From Clostridiales bacterium (GTDB lineage Bacteria > Bacillota > Clostridia > Saccharofermentanales > Saccharofermentanaceae): a stretch of 64,000 nucleotides of DNA. Location of the stretch: assembly GCA_017552455.1 (NCBI GenBank), contig JAFZPX010000062.1, positions 107,936 to 171,935 of the forward strand. The letters run 5' to 3'. Below the pieces are notes generated by a model. It was not told the DNA's origin, ran no database searches, and saw only the letters and a list, made by a program, of their open reading frames with translations. Below, piece by piece: positions 1 to 7,446 of the stretch (its first letter is position 1; each line of letters opens with the position of its first letter). The position numbers and the translations under genes are program-made.

Positions 1-2
1 AG

Positions 3-227
3 TGGCCCGCTTACGACGAGTCTGCACTCGTTAAGGACTCCGTTCAGATCGCAGTTCAGCTTAACGGTAAGATCATCTTCAGAGAGGATGTTCCTTCCGA
101 GGCAGAGCAGGCTGAAGTTGAAGAGCTCATCAAGAACGATGACAGATTCATCAGTGCACTTGCAGGAAGATCCATCGTTAAGTTCATCTACGTTAAGGGC
201 AGGATTGCAAACATCGTAGTTAAGTAA
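3..227 (+). CDS. leuS: Leucine--tRNA ligase, C-terminal fragment (5' end outside window)
   Basis: The reading frame is open from the window edge and encodes the last 74 residues of a class I aminoacyl-tRNA synthetase. The segment begins WPAYDE, continues with VQLNGK, and ends in GRSIVKFIYVKGRIANIVVK. This matches the C-terminal domain of bacterial LeuS, where a VQ(V/I)NGK strand is followed by the K-x-I-x-V-x-G-(R/K)-L-x-N-I-V end that contacts the tRNA elbow. The protein charges tRNA-Leu in the cytoplasm. The catalytic and editing domains lie upstream of the window. A zinc-ribbon gene follows 23 bp downstream on the same strand and may be cotranscribed. Confidence 0.93.
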   Translation, partial: WPAYDESALVKDSVQIAVQLNGKIIFREDVPSEAEQAEVEELIKNDDRFISALAGRSIVKFIYVKGRIANIVVK

Positions 228-250
228 TCGATTACACAAGGAGAAATACT

Positions 251-676
251 ATGGAAAAGGATAATAGGGATCAGCAGCTGGATCAGTTATTAAGAGGCGT
301 TTCCGGATTATGCGCAAGCAAAGATGATTGCACCGATTGTCCTTTCCATGGCTCCGAGTGCTTCTTCGGCGAGCCTAAGCCTTCCACATGGTTAGGAGCA
401 AAGCCTGCCGAGATTAAGAAAGAAACAAAGACAGAAGTCAAAGAAGAAGTTAAGGCGGAGCCCAAGCCCGCCGAGGAAGTCGCAGCGCCTAAGACTGCGG
501 CTCCTGAACTTCCCAAGCCCAGTGCGGAAACTCAAGGCACATGGCTCGTCAGCACAACACAGGGAGGCGTATTCTCCAAGTACGTCTTCATCTGTTCCAA
601 GTGCGGTTATAAGAAGGAATCTTTCCTCTCCGTCGCACCTACAGCTAACTGCCCTGAGTGCGAGAAGAATAAGTAA
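251..676 (+). CDS. Hypothetical zinc-binding protein with two cysteine clusters
   Basis: This 141-residue protein of unknown function has an N-terminal cysteine cluster (residues about 20-37, C-x6-C-x2-C-x6-C pattern). A Lys/Glu/Pro-rich linker of about 50 residues follows. The C-terminal zinc ribbon (about 112-138) has CSKCGY and CPEC knuckles. The start is supported by AAGGAG about 7 nt upstream. No signal peptide or membrane segment is visible, so it is probably cytoplasmic. Paired zinc knuckles and a charged linker suggest a nucleic-acid or protein adaptor, but that is inference. It lies 23 bp after leuS and converges on a RibD_C-type reductase gene that ends at the next base. Confidence 0.8.
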   Translation: MEKDNRDQQLDQLLRGVSGLCASKDDCTDCPFHGSECFFGEPKPSTWLGAKPAEIKKETKTEVKEEVKAEPKPAEEVAAPKTAAPELPKPSAETQGTWLVSTTQGGVFSKYVFICSKCGYKKESFLSVAPTANCPECEKNK

Positions 677-1357
677 TCAGCCGACAACCTGATATCTCAA
701 TCTAATGTACGAGTCCTGAAGCGGTGTGCACTCGATCAGTTTAAGTACGCCAAGTCCCGACAGCTCATCAGAAGACATTAGCGACTTACCGTCGATCAAA
801 GTGGAAGTATCCTTTCCTCCTATGAGGACAGGAGCTACAACGATGTCCACCAGGTCGAAAAGCTTTTCGCGCAGGAAAAGGCTGTTTACGGTGCCGCCGG
901 ACTGCACGGTGAGACTCTCACAGCCGTAGTCTTCACGAAGCTTCTCGAGAGCCTCCCCCAGCGAGAGTCTGTCCTGCAGGATGATGTGCATGTTGTCCGC
1001 CTCTATGCCGAAAGCGGGGTGCATCGGGTTCGTGGTAATGAGCACAAACTCCTTCGACCTCGCGCAGAAGTAGCGCACTCCGTTCTCGGTCAAATGGCGG
1101 TTATCGTATACAACAAATGACACCGGGGTCTTCTCGGGAAGAGGCTTGTCATTGACGCCCATCTTCGCCTGAACACGGCCCGTATTAAACGACCACAGAT
1201 CTGTGGTCTGCTCTATCTCATAGTACTGTCTCAGGCCTTCCCTGACGCCGTCGATCTTAGGAAAATCGCGATCAACATCAAGCTCGTCAGTCGCGCCCGT
1301 ACTTATCTTTCCGTCAACGGACATAAGCATGAATAATGTTGTAAGAGGTCTTTCCAT
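677..1357 (-). CDS. RibD C-terminal-domain (dihydrofolate-reductase-like) reductase
   Basis: The 226-residue product resembles the C-terminal reductase domain of RibD, a Rossmann-like DHFR fold that uses NADPH. Near the N-terminus it has the LFMLMSVDGKIS segment, where an S-x-DGKI motif contacts substrate in this family. LTVQSGGTVNSLFL (about 150-165) is the G-G-x-x-x-N/L region, followed by DIVVAPVLIGGKDT. The deaminase domain of bifunctional RibD is absent and no other riboflavin gene is nearby, so it may be a stand-alone reductase of unknown substrate. ATG at 1357 is preferred over an in-frame GTG at 1366 because AGGTGAT sits 6 nt before the ATG. Confidence 0.82.
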   Translation of the reverse strand: MERPLTTLFMLMSVDGKISTGATDELDVDRDFPKIDGVREGLRQYYEIEQTTDLWSFNTGRVQAKMGVNDKPLPEKTPVSFVVYDNRHLTENGVRYFCARSKEFVLITTNPMHPAFGIEADNMHIILQDRLSLGEALEKLREDYGCESLTVQSGGTVNSLFLREKLFDLVDIVVAPVLIGGKDTSTLIDGKSLMSSDELSGLGVLKLIECTPLQDSYIRLRYQVVG

Positions 1358-1448
1358 AGCAATCACCTAACCCTGCTCACAGTTAACAGAATGTTCACAA
1401 CTCTAATAATATCACAATATTATCAGAATTTCTTGCTATTTATGGAAT

Positions 1449-4061
1449 TCACCACTTCCAATCTTCGAACAGTCGAACCTTCTTATCTTCCTGACCGAGT
1501 TCGATGGCCTTTCTTCTCCTGTACTCATTTGCAGAAGCGGTAGCGATGAGAACGCCGCCGATGACGAGAAGATACATCCACCACAGCTTGCTTTCCCAGA
1601 ATACTATCGCGAACAGCAGCGCGAACTCGAAGATCGCCACTATCGACAATGTAAACCAGCTTCTGCTCTTTGCTATGAACGAGTAGATGAAGATACCTAC
1701 GGAACATACAGATACCATTGTCAAAGGAAGCAGGAACTGATCTGCGAGAGCGCGGAGAGCCTCATACTCGATACATGCGGCAACTGTCCAGAACCAGATC
1801 CATCTGGCTGCGGGACCGGGCTTGATAACAAGATATATAACAAGTGCTGCAGCAAGCAGGAAGAACAGTCTGATCTCAGTATCCATAACGGACGAGAAAT
1901 CGATATCGAGCGTCGCCATGCAGATGGCAAACGAACCTGTCGCAGCCGAGAGGATTACGCGAAGCTTGGACTTGACCTTTTCTTCAAGTGTATCCCCTTC
2001 CTTGCCAAATCTTCCGATGAACGAGAGGATGTAGAACGTAACAAGGATAAGCGACGGAGACCAGTCGAGTGCAGGCAGGAAGCATGCAGCACCGGCGATT
2101 ATCGTGAACCAATCCAAGCGGTTCTTGGACACGATCTTCTCGCACACGAGGAATCTTCCTATAGGCACATAACATGCAACGAAGATGGCACTTACCAATG
2201 TGCGGTCAACGTCGTTCATGACAAGCTTGCTCATGACCGCGATCGCGAATGTCAATGCGGGCACAACGCCTGCATAATTATCAGTATCAAACAGGGTTAT
2301 CGCTGTGAAGATAACGTCGAATACGATGATCGCTGCAAAGCTGATATCTGATCCTCCAAGTGACCTTGTGAGCATCATGATATTGATTATTGTGATCATC
2401 GCAAGAAGCGAATATCTTGCTGCACCCCAGACGAACTTATTCTGAATCTTATTCTTAAACAGGAATACGATCGCACCGTATACAGCAAGTACGATAAATC
2501 CATAAACGATAACTCGTAGATCCTTATCGCAGTCCGTGAAGTTAAGCAGGAAGATGCTAAGTGAAGCTGCACAGGAAGCGATCTGCAGATGAGGCAGATT
2601 GTACTTGAAGCTTACGAAGATCGCTGCTACTGCAAGCGCAAGGAAGATGTATGTGGGAAGTGCTCCATCAAGGAACTCCTGGCTCAGGATAATGAGCGAC
2701 GTGAATTCAAGATACCAATATACCGCACGCTCTCCCTTGAACCTGCTTAATACGATCACTGCACCGAAGCTTAGTACAGGCATGACAAGCGCAGTATAGT
2801 ACAGGAAATCTGTAAGCCTCTCACGTATAAACACATTCGCGATATCAAGCGATGCATAGAACATTACGCAAGCCATACCTGCACTGATCAGAGCATTGCT
2901 GACAGGGTTGTCCTGCTTAAGGAATCTGTAGACTGCAAACAGGATCGGGATAACGCATATGCAGATAATTGCGTATCCGGTTCTGTTGCCGTCAGTTGCA
3001 GCCTGAGACTCACCAAATAACATCATCGGATATACAGGAGCGAAGTATTTGAACCATAAAGCGGCAACAGTATACAAAGGTGCAAGTGCCGAGATGTAGC
3101 GTATCCAGCTTCTCCTTCTTGTGAGCATGAGAAGTGATACCCAGTACATGACCTGAGATACGATAAGAAGAACCATACCGTTTTTGCCGAACGAGGAACA
3201 CAAGAAGAATCCGATAACAGCAACATAAGCTGTGATCTCAGCAAACCAGTCGAAGAACTTAAGCTTAGGTCTTATGTAGTAGATAAGACCGGAGATAAAT
3301 GCTGCGAGGCACATACCGAAGGCAAGGCCTTTCAGGTTGCCCATAACCTGCATGCAGATGAAGATCTCTGACCATACGAAGCCCAAATAGCTGATCGCGA
3401 CCTGCAGCTTCGAGCCGAAGATCTTATAGCCTATATACCCCGACACACCGAGTGACAGAGCACAGCATACGAGAGTGATCAAAGAATCTTCAAACCCAAA
3501 TGCGAGGAATCCTACAAATATCGCCAAAGGCGTAATAAGACTTCCAAGTATATAAAGTACGGATGAAGTCTTCTCGAGCTTGAGCTTCTTGCGGCTTACT
3601 GTGCTAAGCGCATACACTCCCGAGACTACAAGCAAAAGGATGATGCACTTCAATACAGGCAACATCGTCTGCCATGTAGCAGAGATAAATACTGCTGCAG
3701 CGATGACCATGAGAAGTACGCCCACAGAGAAAGAAACACCCACTGCAGTGGAGCCGGCCTTCTTCTCAGACTTGGCTGCATTAGAACTTGCAGCGGCATA
3801 TGAGTATGTGGGAAGCGGAGCCTTCGAAGATGCGGGCTGCGGCGCAGGCTGGGAAGCCGTCTGCTGTGGAACGGGTGCCGGTGCCGGCGCGAAAACAGGC
3901 TTCGGTTCCGGAGCAGATTCCTGACCTGCCTTTATCCTTCGAAGCTCATCTTCGAGCGCCCTGTATTTCTTATAATATGAATCCTTTGAAACCGTCGTAA
4001 TGATGAGAGCGACCGTGATCGCTACACCATAGATGAATAATGTTGCTAATAAACCTAACAT
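1449..4061 (-). CDS. Large polytopic membrane protein, 870 aa (SCO7613/DUF2157-like layout)
   Basis: The N-terminus has one membrane helix (about 3-23) followed by a short coiled coil (YRALEDELRRIKAG). Next come a Pro/Ala-rich linker of about 50 residues and then more than twenty hydrophobic segments up to about residue 850. The C-terminus is charged. The first membrane block, GVLLMVIAAAVFISATWQ, resembles the repeat units of large actinobacterial and clostridial SCO7613-type membrane proteins, whose function is unknown to me. AGGAGG lies 8 nt before the ATG. The gene has its own promoter carrying a 25-bp palindrome. No transporter signature was recognised, so only a membrane protein of unknown function is called. 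Confidence 0.75.
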   Translation of the reverse strand: MLGLLATLFIYGVAITVALIITTVSKDSYYKKYRALEDELRRIKAGQESAPEPKPVFAPAPAPVPQQTASQPAPQPASSKAPLPTYSYAAASSNAAKSEKKAGSTAVGVSFSVGVLLMVIAAAVFISATWQTMLPVLKCIILLLVVSGVYALSTVSRKKLKLEKTSSVLYILGSLITPLAIFVGFLAFGFEDSLITLVCCALSLGVSGYIGYKIFGSKLQVAISYLGFVWSEIFICMQVMGNLKGLAFGMCLAAFISGLIYYIRPKLKFFDWFAEITAYVAVIGFFLCSSFGKNGMVLLIVSQVMYWVSLLMLTRRRSWIRYISALAPLYTVAALWFKYFAPVYPMMLFGESQAATDGNRTGYAIICICVIPILFAVYRFLKQDNPVSNALISAGMACVMFYASLDIANVFIRERLTDFLYYTALVMPVLSFGAVIVLSRFKGERAVYWYLEFTSLIILSQEFLDGALPTYIFLALAVAAIFVSFKYNLPHLQIASCAASLSIFLLNFTDCDKDLRVIVYGFIVLAVYGAIVFLFKNKIQNKFVWGAARYSLLAMITIINIMMLTRSLGGSDISFAAIIVFDVIFTAITLFDTDNYAGVVPALTFAIAVMSKLVMNDVDRTLVSAIFVACYVPIGRFLVCEKIVSKNRLDWFTIIAGAACFLPALDWSPSLILVTFYILSFIGRFGKEGDTLEEKVKSKLRVILSAATGSFAICMATLDIDFSSVMDTEIRLFFLLAAALVIYLVIKPGPAARWIWFWTVAACIEYEALRALADQFLLPLTMVSVCSVGIFIYSFIAKSRSWFTLSIVAIFEFALLFAIVFWESKLWWMYLLVIGGVLIATASANEYRRRKAIELGQEDKKVRLFEDWKW

Positions 4062-4110
4062 TGTTCTTACCTCCTATCCCTGAAAGTAAAGATAAGTTGA
4101 TGTTAAGGTC

Positions 4111-4145
4111 AGTATAGCAGAAATACTTTGACTGTCAAAGTATTT
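4111..4145 (-). promoter_or_regulatory. Promoter of the 870-aa membrane protein with overlapping FabT-like palindrome
   Basis: On the minus strand TTGACA (4138-4133) and TATACT (4116-4111) are separated by 16 nt. A perfect inverted repeat with 11-bp arms (4121-4131 and 4135-4145) and a 3-bp centre covers the -35 box. The core TTTGA-N3-TCAAA resembles operators of the MarR-family fatty-acid regulator FabT. A protein bound here should block RNA polymerase. The promoter and palindrome are seen directly; the regulator is inferred. Confidence 0.7.
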
Positions 4146-4184
4146 CGCGATTTACCCCAGATTTGCCCTAATTATCCTTGTTCC

Positions 4185-4260
4185 GATTACGAGTGATTGT
4201 CTCGCTACGTACTCCGCGCTTCGCTTGTGCGTAAGTCCGCTCGACGAATCACTCGTAATC
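4185..4260. repeat. 76-bp palindromic element with perfect 14-bp arms
   Basis: Arms 4185-4198 and 4247-4260 are exact reverse complements and enclose 48 bp rich in CGC/GCG and TACG words. The right arm runs over the last codons and stop of the 260-aa lipoprotein gene. No T-tract follows, so it is not a standard terminator. It looks like an interspersed palindromic repeat unit or an RNA stabiliser. I saw no second copy in this window. Confidence 0.6.
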
Positions 4261-5031
4261 GTCTTCAATATAGGCTGTGTCATCAACCGGATTATAGAAT
4301 CCTGCAAGCGGGAACGGATCAGGTACATTCTCGAGAGGAAGCGCACGCGGCATCGCATACCATGTCACATATCCTTCGGGAAGATCAGCCGTAGCACTTC
4401 CCTCCACATAGAAATACAGTATGTCGCCTTCATGAATTCCGTAAGAATCAGCGGCAACATAATTGATCTCGATACCGTCAGTATCTACCTCTGTCCACTC
4501 ATCGCCTTCGTTGTATTCATAGTTCATGTAAATGACTTCGACCGTATAGATATTGTCATCGATCTTAGTCATATTGGAGAACTGTCCCTGTGCGTGACAG
4601 ATATAGTAAGCTCCTGCATCGAAGTCGTGATAGTTATAAGTAAATGATCCTGAATTAGTCACGTTAAGATATGCAGCCCATCCGCCTGCACCGGAGCTCA
4701 TCATATACTCATCTGCGTTCGCTCTGAAGAACTCGAGCATCTGGTCAGGAGTCAATTCCTCACCAAGCTCAGTCTCTCCACTCTCGCGTGTCTCATCGGA
4801 TGATTCCTGTGCAGATTCCTCTGTTACCAGCGTAGTCGTTTCTACAGTAGGCGTGGCAGTAGTCTCCGAAGGCTCAGTCACCTCAACGGGAGCTGTAGTC
4901 ACAGCTGTTATATTAGTCTGATCCGTCTCTTCAGAAGGCTCTCCGTCACGGTTGACAGTCATCAAAGTATCGCAGGCCGTAAGCATCATAGCTGATGCAA
5001 GAAGCATCGCGATAACAGTTCTCTTCTTCAT
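4249..5031 (-). CDS. Lipoprotein of unknown function with Thr/Glu-rich stalk
   Basis: The 260-residue precursor has a signal peptide with lipobox MLTAC (Cys20), so it should be lipid-anchored on the outer face of the membrane. Residues about 30-90 are a Thr/Glu/Ser-rich stalk. The rest (about 90-260) is a compact beta-rich domain with many Tyr, Asp and Glu that I do not recognise. ATG at 5031 is chosen over the upstream in-frame TTG because GGAGG lies 7 nt before it. It follows the NlpC/P60 gene on the same strand, with a hairpin between them. A palindromic element overlaps its stop codon. Confidence 0.75.
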   Translation of the reverse strand: MKKRTVIAMLLASAMMLTACDTLMTVNRDGEPSEETDQTNITAVTTAPVEVTEPSETTATPTVETTTLVTEESAQESSDETRESGETELGEELTPDQMLEFFRANADEYMMSSGAGGWAAYLNVTNSGSFTYNYHDFDAGAYYICHAQGQFSNMTKIDDNIYTVEVIYMNYEYNEGDEWTEVDTDGIEINYVAADSYGIHEGDILYFYVEGSATADLPEGYVTWYAMPRALPLENVPDPFPLAGFYNPVDDTAYIEDDYE

Positions 5032-5050
5032 AATTTCCTCCAAAGCAATA

Positions 5051-5071
5051 CGCGGGTCTTGATAACCCGCG
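5051..5071 (-). terminator. Hairpin between NlpC/P60 gene and lipoprotein gene
   Basis: Seven-bp arms (5051-5057 and 5065-5071) form a G+C-rich hairpin on the minus strand just after the NlpC/P60 stop codon. The following tail is only partly T-rich. It lies directly before the ribosome binding site of the lipoprotein gene. It could be a weak terminator or attenuator setting the ratio of the two products. Confidence 0.5.
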
Positions 5072-5082
5072 CATAGTTTTTA

Positions 5083-6333
5083 TTAGGTATAGATTCTTCT
5101 AATTGCTACGATACTCGATCTGTCGATCGATCCGTAAACGGTACCCCATGCACGTCCTCTCGCATCGACGCACTGGCCGTTGCCGACATAGATACCAACG
5201 TGTCCGCTGTATCCGCCTGAACCCCAACATACAATGTCTCCGGGCATTACCTGATCACGGGGAACCGCAACACCAACTGAAGTAAGTGACTGTGAGTAGT
5301 GCGGGAGCGATACACCGAGCTGTGCATAGCAGTAACAAACGAGACCGGAACAATCGACCGCTGAGCTTGAGGAAGCACCCCATACATAAGGCGTACCTAC
5401 CATCGACTCGGCGATACTTGCGATGGTATAACCATTGTTACCGTAGGAGACCCAACCGCCTCCTCCGCCGCCACCGCCGCCGGAAGAACCGCCACCGCCG
5501 CCACCACCGCGGCCGCCTGTATACTGAGGCCTGGGTGTAGGAGTCGGAGGAGGAGTCTGTGTTGTGTAGGAGATGTAAACATATCCTTCCGTTCCGTCTT
5601 CAGCGATAACGTGATACCACTTATCGGAAACTCCGATACAGTGGAGTCTGTCTTCATCATAAAGGATGCCTACCTGCTCGGAATCAACCGAAGGCTCGGC
5701 ACGAAGGATCAGTGATCCTGTATCAACCCATACAGTTCTGTCGATGGCAACCCATACCATCTCGTACGACAAAGTGTTCGTGAGAACGTAACCCTCGACA
5801 CCATCCTCAGTTCTGATTCTGGACCATGTGTCACCGATACCGATACGTGTAACGCCGTCAGCATAGTCAAGAGTCTGCAAAGTGATGGAGCTCATGTCAG
5901 GGAACTCCTTCAGGATAGAGTTCTGTGCAGCGATGTAGTACAGCGTCTCATCCGGAGCGAAATACTGCGGATCGAGAAGCTCTACAGGAAGTCCTGCTTC
6001 ATCAAAACCCTGTACGACTGTATAAGCGTCGACATCCTGATACTCCGTATCAAGATAGCCTACCTGGAAATCTTCGTTGTAATCGGCACTGATAGTACCG
6101 CCCTGCAGGAAGTAATCGTATTCGCCGGAATCGATCTCAGCTGCAACATCCTCAGGCATTTCCTCAGGATCGAACTCTTCATCAGGGAACGTCTCATCAT
6201 ATGCAGCACGAACCTTAAGCGAAGCTGCCAGACCTTCACGCAGGCCCAAAGGCAGACACACAATAGGCAGTGCCACCGAGATACATACTATGAGAGCGAG
6301 TACGCTCTTTTTTGAATTATCTGTTTCTTTCAT
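5083..6333 (-). CDS. Secreted SH3-NlpC/P60 cell-wall hydrolase with polyglycine linker
   Basis: This 416-residue protein has an N-terminal signal or anchor helix (about 12-30) and two bacterial SH3 repeats (about 150-195 and 205-255, ending EDGVEGYVL and EDGTEGYVY). A PTPTPRP stretch and a polyglycine linker follow. The C-terminal NlpC/P60 domain carries the catalytic Cys328 in VDCSGL and His378 in GHVGIYVG. Enzymes of this family cut peptide bonds in peptidoglycan stem peptides, usually at D-gamma-Glu. SH3 repeats normally bind the wall. ATG at 6333 is preferred over GTG at 6345 because GGAAGG precedes it. A small palindrome over the probable -10 box (6350-6370) may regulate it. Confidence 0.88.
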   Translation of the reverse strand: MKETDNSKKSVLALIVCISVALPIVCLPLGLREGLAASLKVRAAYDETFPDEEFDPEEMPEDVAAEIDSGEYDYFLQGGTISADYNEDFQVGYLDTEYQDVDAYTVVQGFDEAGLPVELLDPQYFAPDETLYYIAAQNSILKEFPDMSSITLQTLDYADGVTRIGIGDTWSRIRTEDGVEGYVLTNTLSYEMVWVAIDRTVWVDTGSLILRAEPSVDSEQVGILYDEDRLHCIGVSDKWYHVIAEDGTEGYVYISYTTQTPPPTPTPRPQYTGGRGGGGGGGSSGGGGGGGGGWVSYGNNGYTIASIAESMVGTPYVWGASSSSAVDCSGLVCYCYAQLGVSLPHYSQSLTSVGVAVPRDQVMPGDIVCWGSGGYSGHVGIYVGNGQCVDARGRAWGTVYGSIDRSSIVAIRRIYT

Positions 6334-6349
6334 ATAACCTTCCACTCGG

Positions 6350-6370
6350 ATTGTAGCAGATATATGCTAC
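6350..6370 (-). promoter_or_regulatory. Possible -10 box and short palindrome before the NlpC/P60 gene
   Basis: TACAAT on the minus strand (6355-6350) lies 16 nt before the ATG. It overlaps a 6-bp inverted repeat, GTAGCA/TGCTAC (6353-6358 and 6365-6370). No good -35 box is visible at 16-18 bp. The palindrome may be an operator, but the evidence is weak. Confidence 0.3.
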
Positions 6371-6433
6371 GGTCCGGTTACAATTCTATCTTTTTTCCTT
6401 GCCGAAAATGTGGAAAAAACACGGCAAGATACT

Positions 6434-6823
6434 TTAGCTCCTGTACCCTATAAAATCTGCGTTGGCGATAAGCTTTCCGTTATCATCCGTTACTTTTACG
6501 CTGTAATTGCAGATAGTCTTTCCGTTCTTGATCTGTTCCGTCTGTGCGTACAGATACTTTCCCTTACCGGGAGAATTGAATACGATATTCGAACTTAAAG
6601 TTACGCACTTCATCGGCCCGCAGTTACTTGCGATGCCGAATGTATAGTCCGCCAAAGTATATATACATCCACCCATGACAACGTTGTTGCCGTTAAGGTG
6701 TTTGTCCTTTATCTCAAGTCTTGTCTTCGCGAAGCCCTCTTCGATCTCAATGATCTCAATCTCAGTGGTATCATTCGCGTACCTGTCGGTTATGAATAAT
6801 TCTCTTGTCTCTTCAGCATTCAT
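6434..6823 (-). CDS. PaaI-type hotdog-fold thioesterase
   Basis: The 129-residue product has the hotdog thioesterase pattern. IIEIEEGFAKTRLEIKDKHLN is followed by GNNVVMGGCIYTLADYTFG, where N-G-x-V-H/M-G-G precedes the central helix with its acidic residue. Such enzymes hydrolyse acyl-CoA thioesters in the cytoplasm; the substrate here is unknown. A longer TTG-started frame reaches 6913 but adds about 30 residues that do not fit the family, so ATG at 6823 is chosen. There is no convincing Shine-Dalgarno site. A TTTACA-17-TATAAT promoter ends 9 nt before the ATG, so the mRNA may be almost leaderless. It is the first gene downstream of the structured RNA. Confidence 0.8.
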   Translation of the reverse strand: MNAEETRELFITDRYANDTTEIEIIEIEEGFAKTRLEIKDKHLNGNNVVMGGCIYTLADYTFGIASNCGPMKCVTLSSNIVFNSPGKGKYLYAQTEQIKNGKTICNYSVKVTDDNGKLIANADFIGYRS

Positions 6824-6832
6824 AGCACCCGT

Positions 6833-6861
6833 ATTATAAAAGAATGCGGAGACCGTGTAAA
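6833..6861 (-). promoter_or_regulatory. Promoter of the thioesterase gene, nested in the ncRNA terminator
   Basis: TTTACA (6861-6856) and TATAAT (6838-6833) are spaced by exactly 17 nt on the minus strand. Initiation 6-8 nt downstream would fall 2-4 nt before the ATG at 6823. The -35 box lies in the loop of the terminator hairpin of the upstream RNA, and the -10 box lies at the end of its T-tract. Confidence 0.6.
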
Positions 6862-7446
6862 CGTTCTCCGCATATGAAAGCTCCAGCGAACCTAAACCTA
6901 CATCTTCGTCCAACAGCGCCCTTTCAGTTACCTCCCGAGCTTGTCAACATCGCAACGACCAGACTTGACTGTTACAACTCAGATTCTACATCGTCTTTAC
7001 TCGCATCTCCCATTCGCCGCATATTCCAAATTGCTTCTTCCCGTATACCGTCAGGCGTCCGATACGTCAAGTCACCCGCTGCCATATACAATACCGGCTA
7101 CTCGGTTTGCACGAACCGATGTAACACCCGTTGCACCTCGGAATCTACCTGTCGGCTATGACATCTCATAAGCTCGCGGATCGAAATCCGAATCAACTAA
7201 TCTGTTACAACTGCGACTTGTAAGCGGTACACCCGCTCCGTCAATCGCTGTGCTCGTATTTCCTTCCTTCTCCCCAATACTCTGCTTCGTGTCCCCGGGA
7301 TCAGATGCACCTAAGGCAGATCTCCCGATTCGTTTCTCCGGCTTCGCCTCCGGTCACCCGTTGGTTCAACCCCACGCCCGCTTGAGTTAAGGTAAGGCGG
7401 CCTCCGTGTCCGAATACTTACGTCTCAGTATTCCCTGGAGCTACTT
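6837..7446 (-). ncRNA. Candidate large ornate structured RNA, about 600 nt, class not recognised
   Basis: No plausible protein gene lies between 6823 and 7604. Read on the minus strand, the sequence folds extensively. The ends pair as AGCTCCAG/CTGGAGCT (7442-7435 with 6886-6879), enclosing 564 nt. Perfect local hairpins include 7412-7433 (7 bp), 7177-7190 (5 bp with a UUCG loop), 7157-7170 (5 bp), 7102-7119 (6 bp), 7223-7237 (5 bp) and 7296-7327. Long-range helices include 7066-7073 with 6962-6969 (8 bp), 7170-7176 with 6936-6942 (7 bp) and 7246-7251 with 6913-6918 (6 bp). A 9-bp terminator follows, and a TATATT box precedes it. I found no RNase P, tmRNA or group I/II intron core motifs. Size and complexity resemble OLE, ROOL and GOLLD RNAs. 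Function is unknown. Confidence 0.7.
6844..6873 (-). terminator. Intrinsic terminator of the large structured RNA
   Basis: Nine-bp perfect arms (6844-6852 and 6865-6873) enclose a 12-nt loop. TCTTTT follows on the minus strand. It lies just downstream of the closing helix of the large RNA, and gives that RNA a defined 3' end near 6837. Confidence 0.75.

Noticed and set aside
6375..6430. Hairpin CTTGCCG/CGGCAAG after the thioesterase gene as an intrinsic terminator
   Set aside because: The 7-bp stem has a long loop, and the sequence after it on the minus strand is A-rich, not T-rich. It was left unannotated.
6824..6913. Extended 159-residue form of the thioesterase starting with TTG at 6913
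   Set aside because: The extra 30 residues run across the terminator and closing helix of the RNA and do not resemble the family N-terminus.
6941..7171. Plus-strand frames of 76-105 codons within the structured-RNA region
   Set aside because: No ribosome binding site and no protein-like pattern; the region is better explained by paired RNA on the minus strand.
6837..7446. RNase P RNA, tmRNA, or a group I/II intron as the identity of the large RNA
   Set aside because: I looked for the RNase P GAGGAAAGTCC-type and ACAGAA core, the tmRNA tRNA-like ends and tag frame, and the group II domain V and intron ends. None is present.
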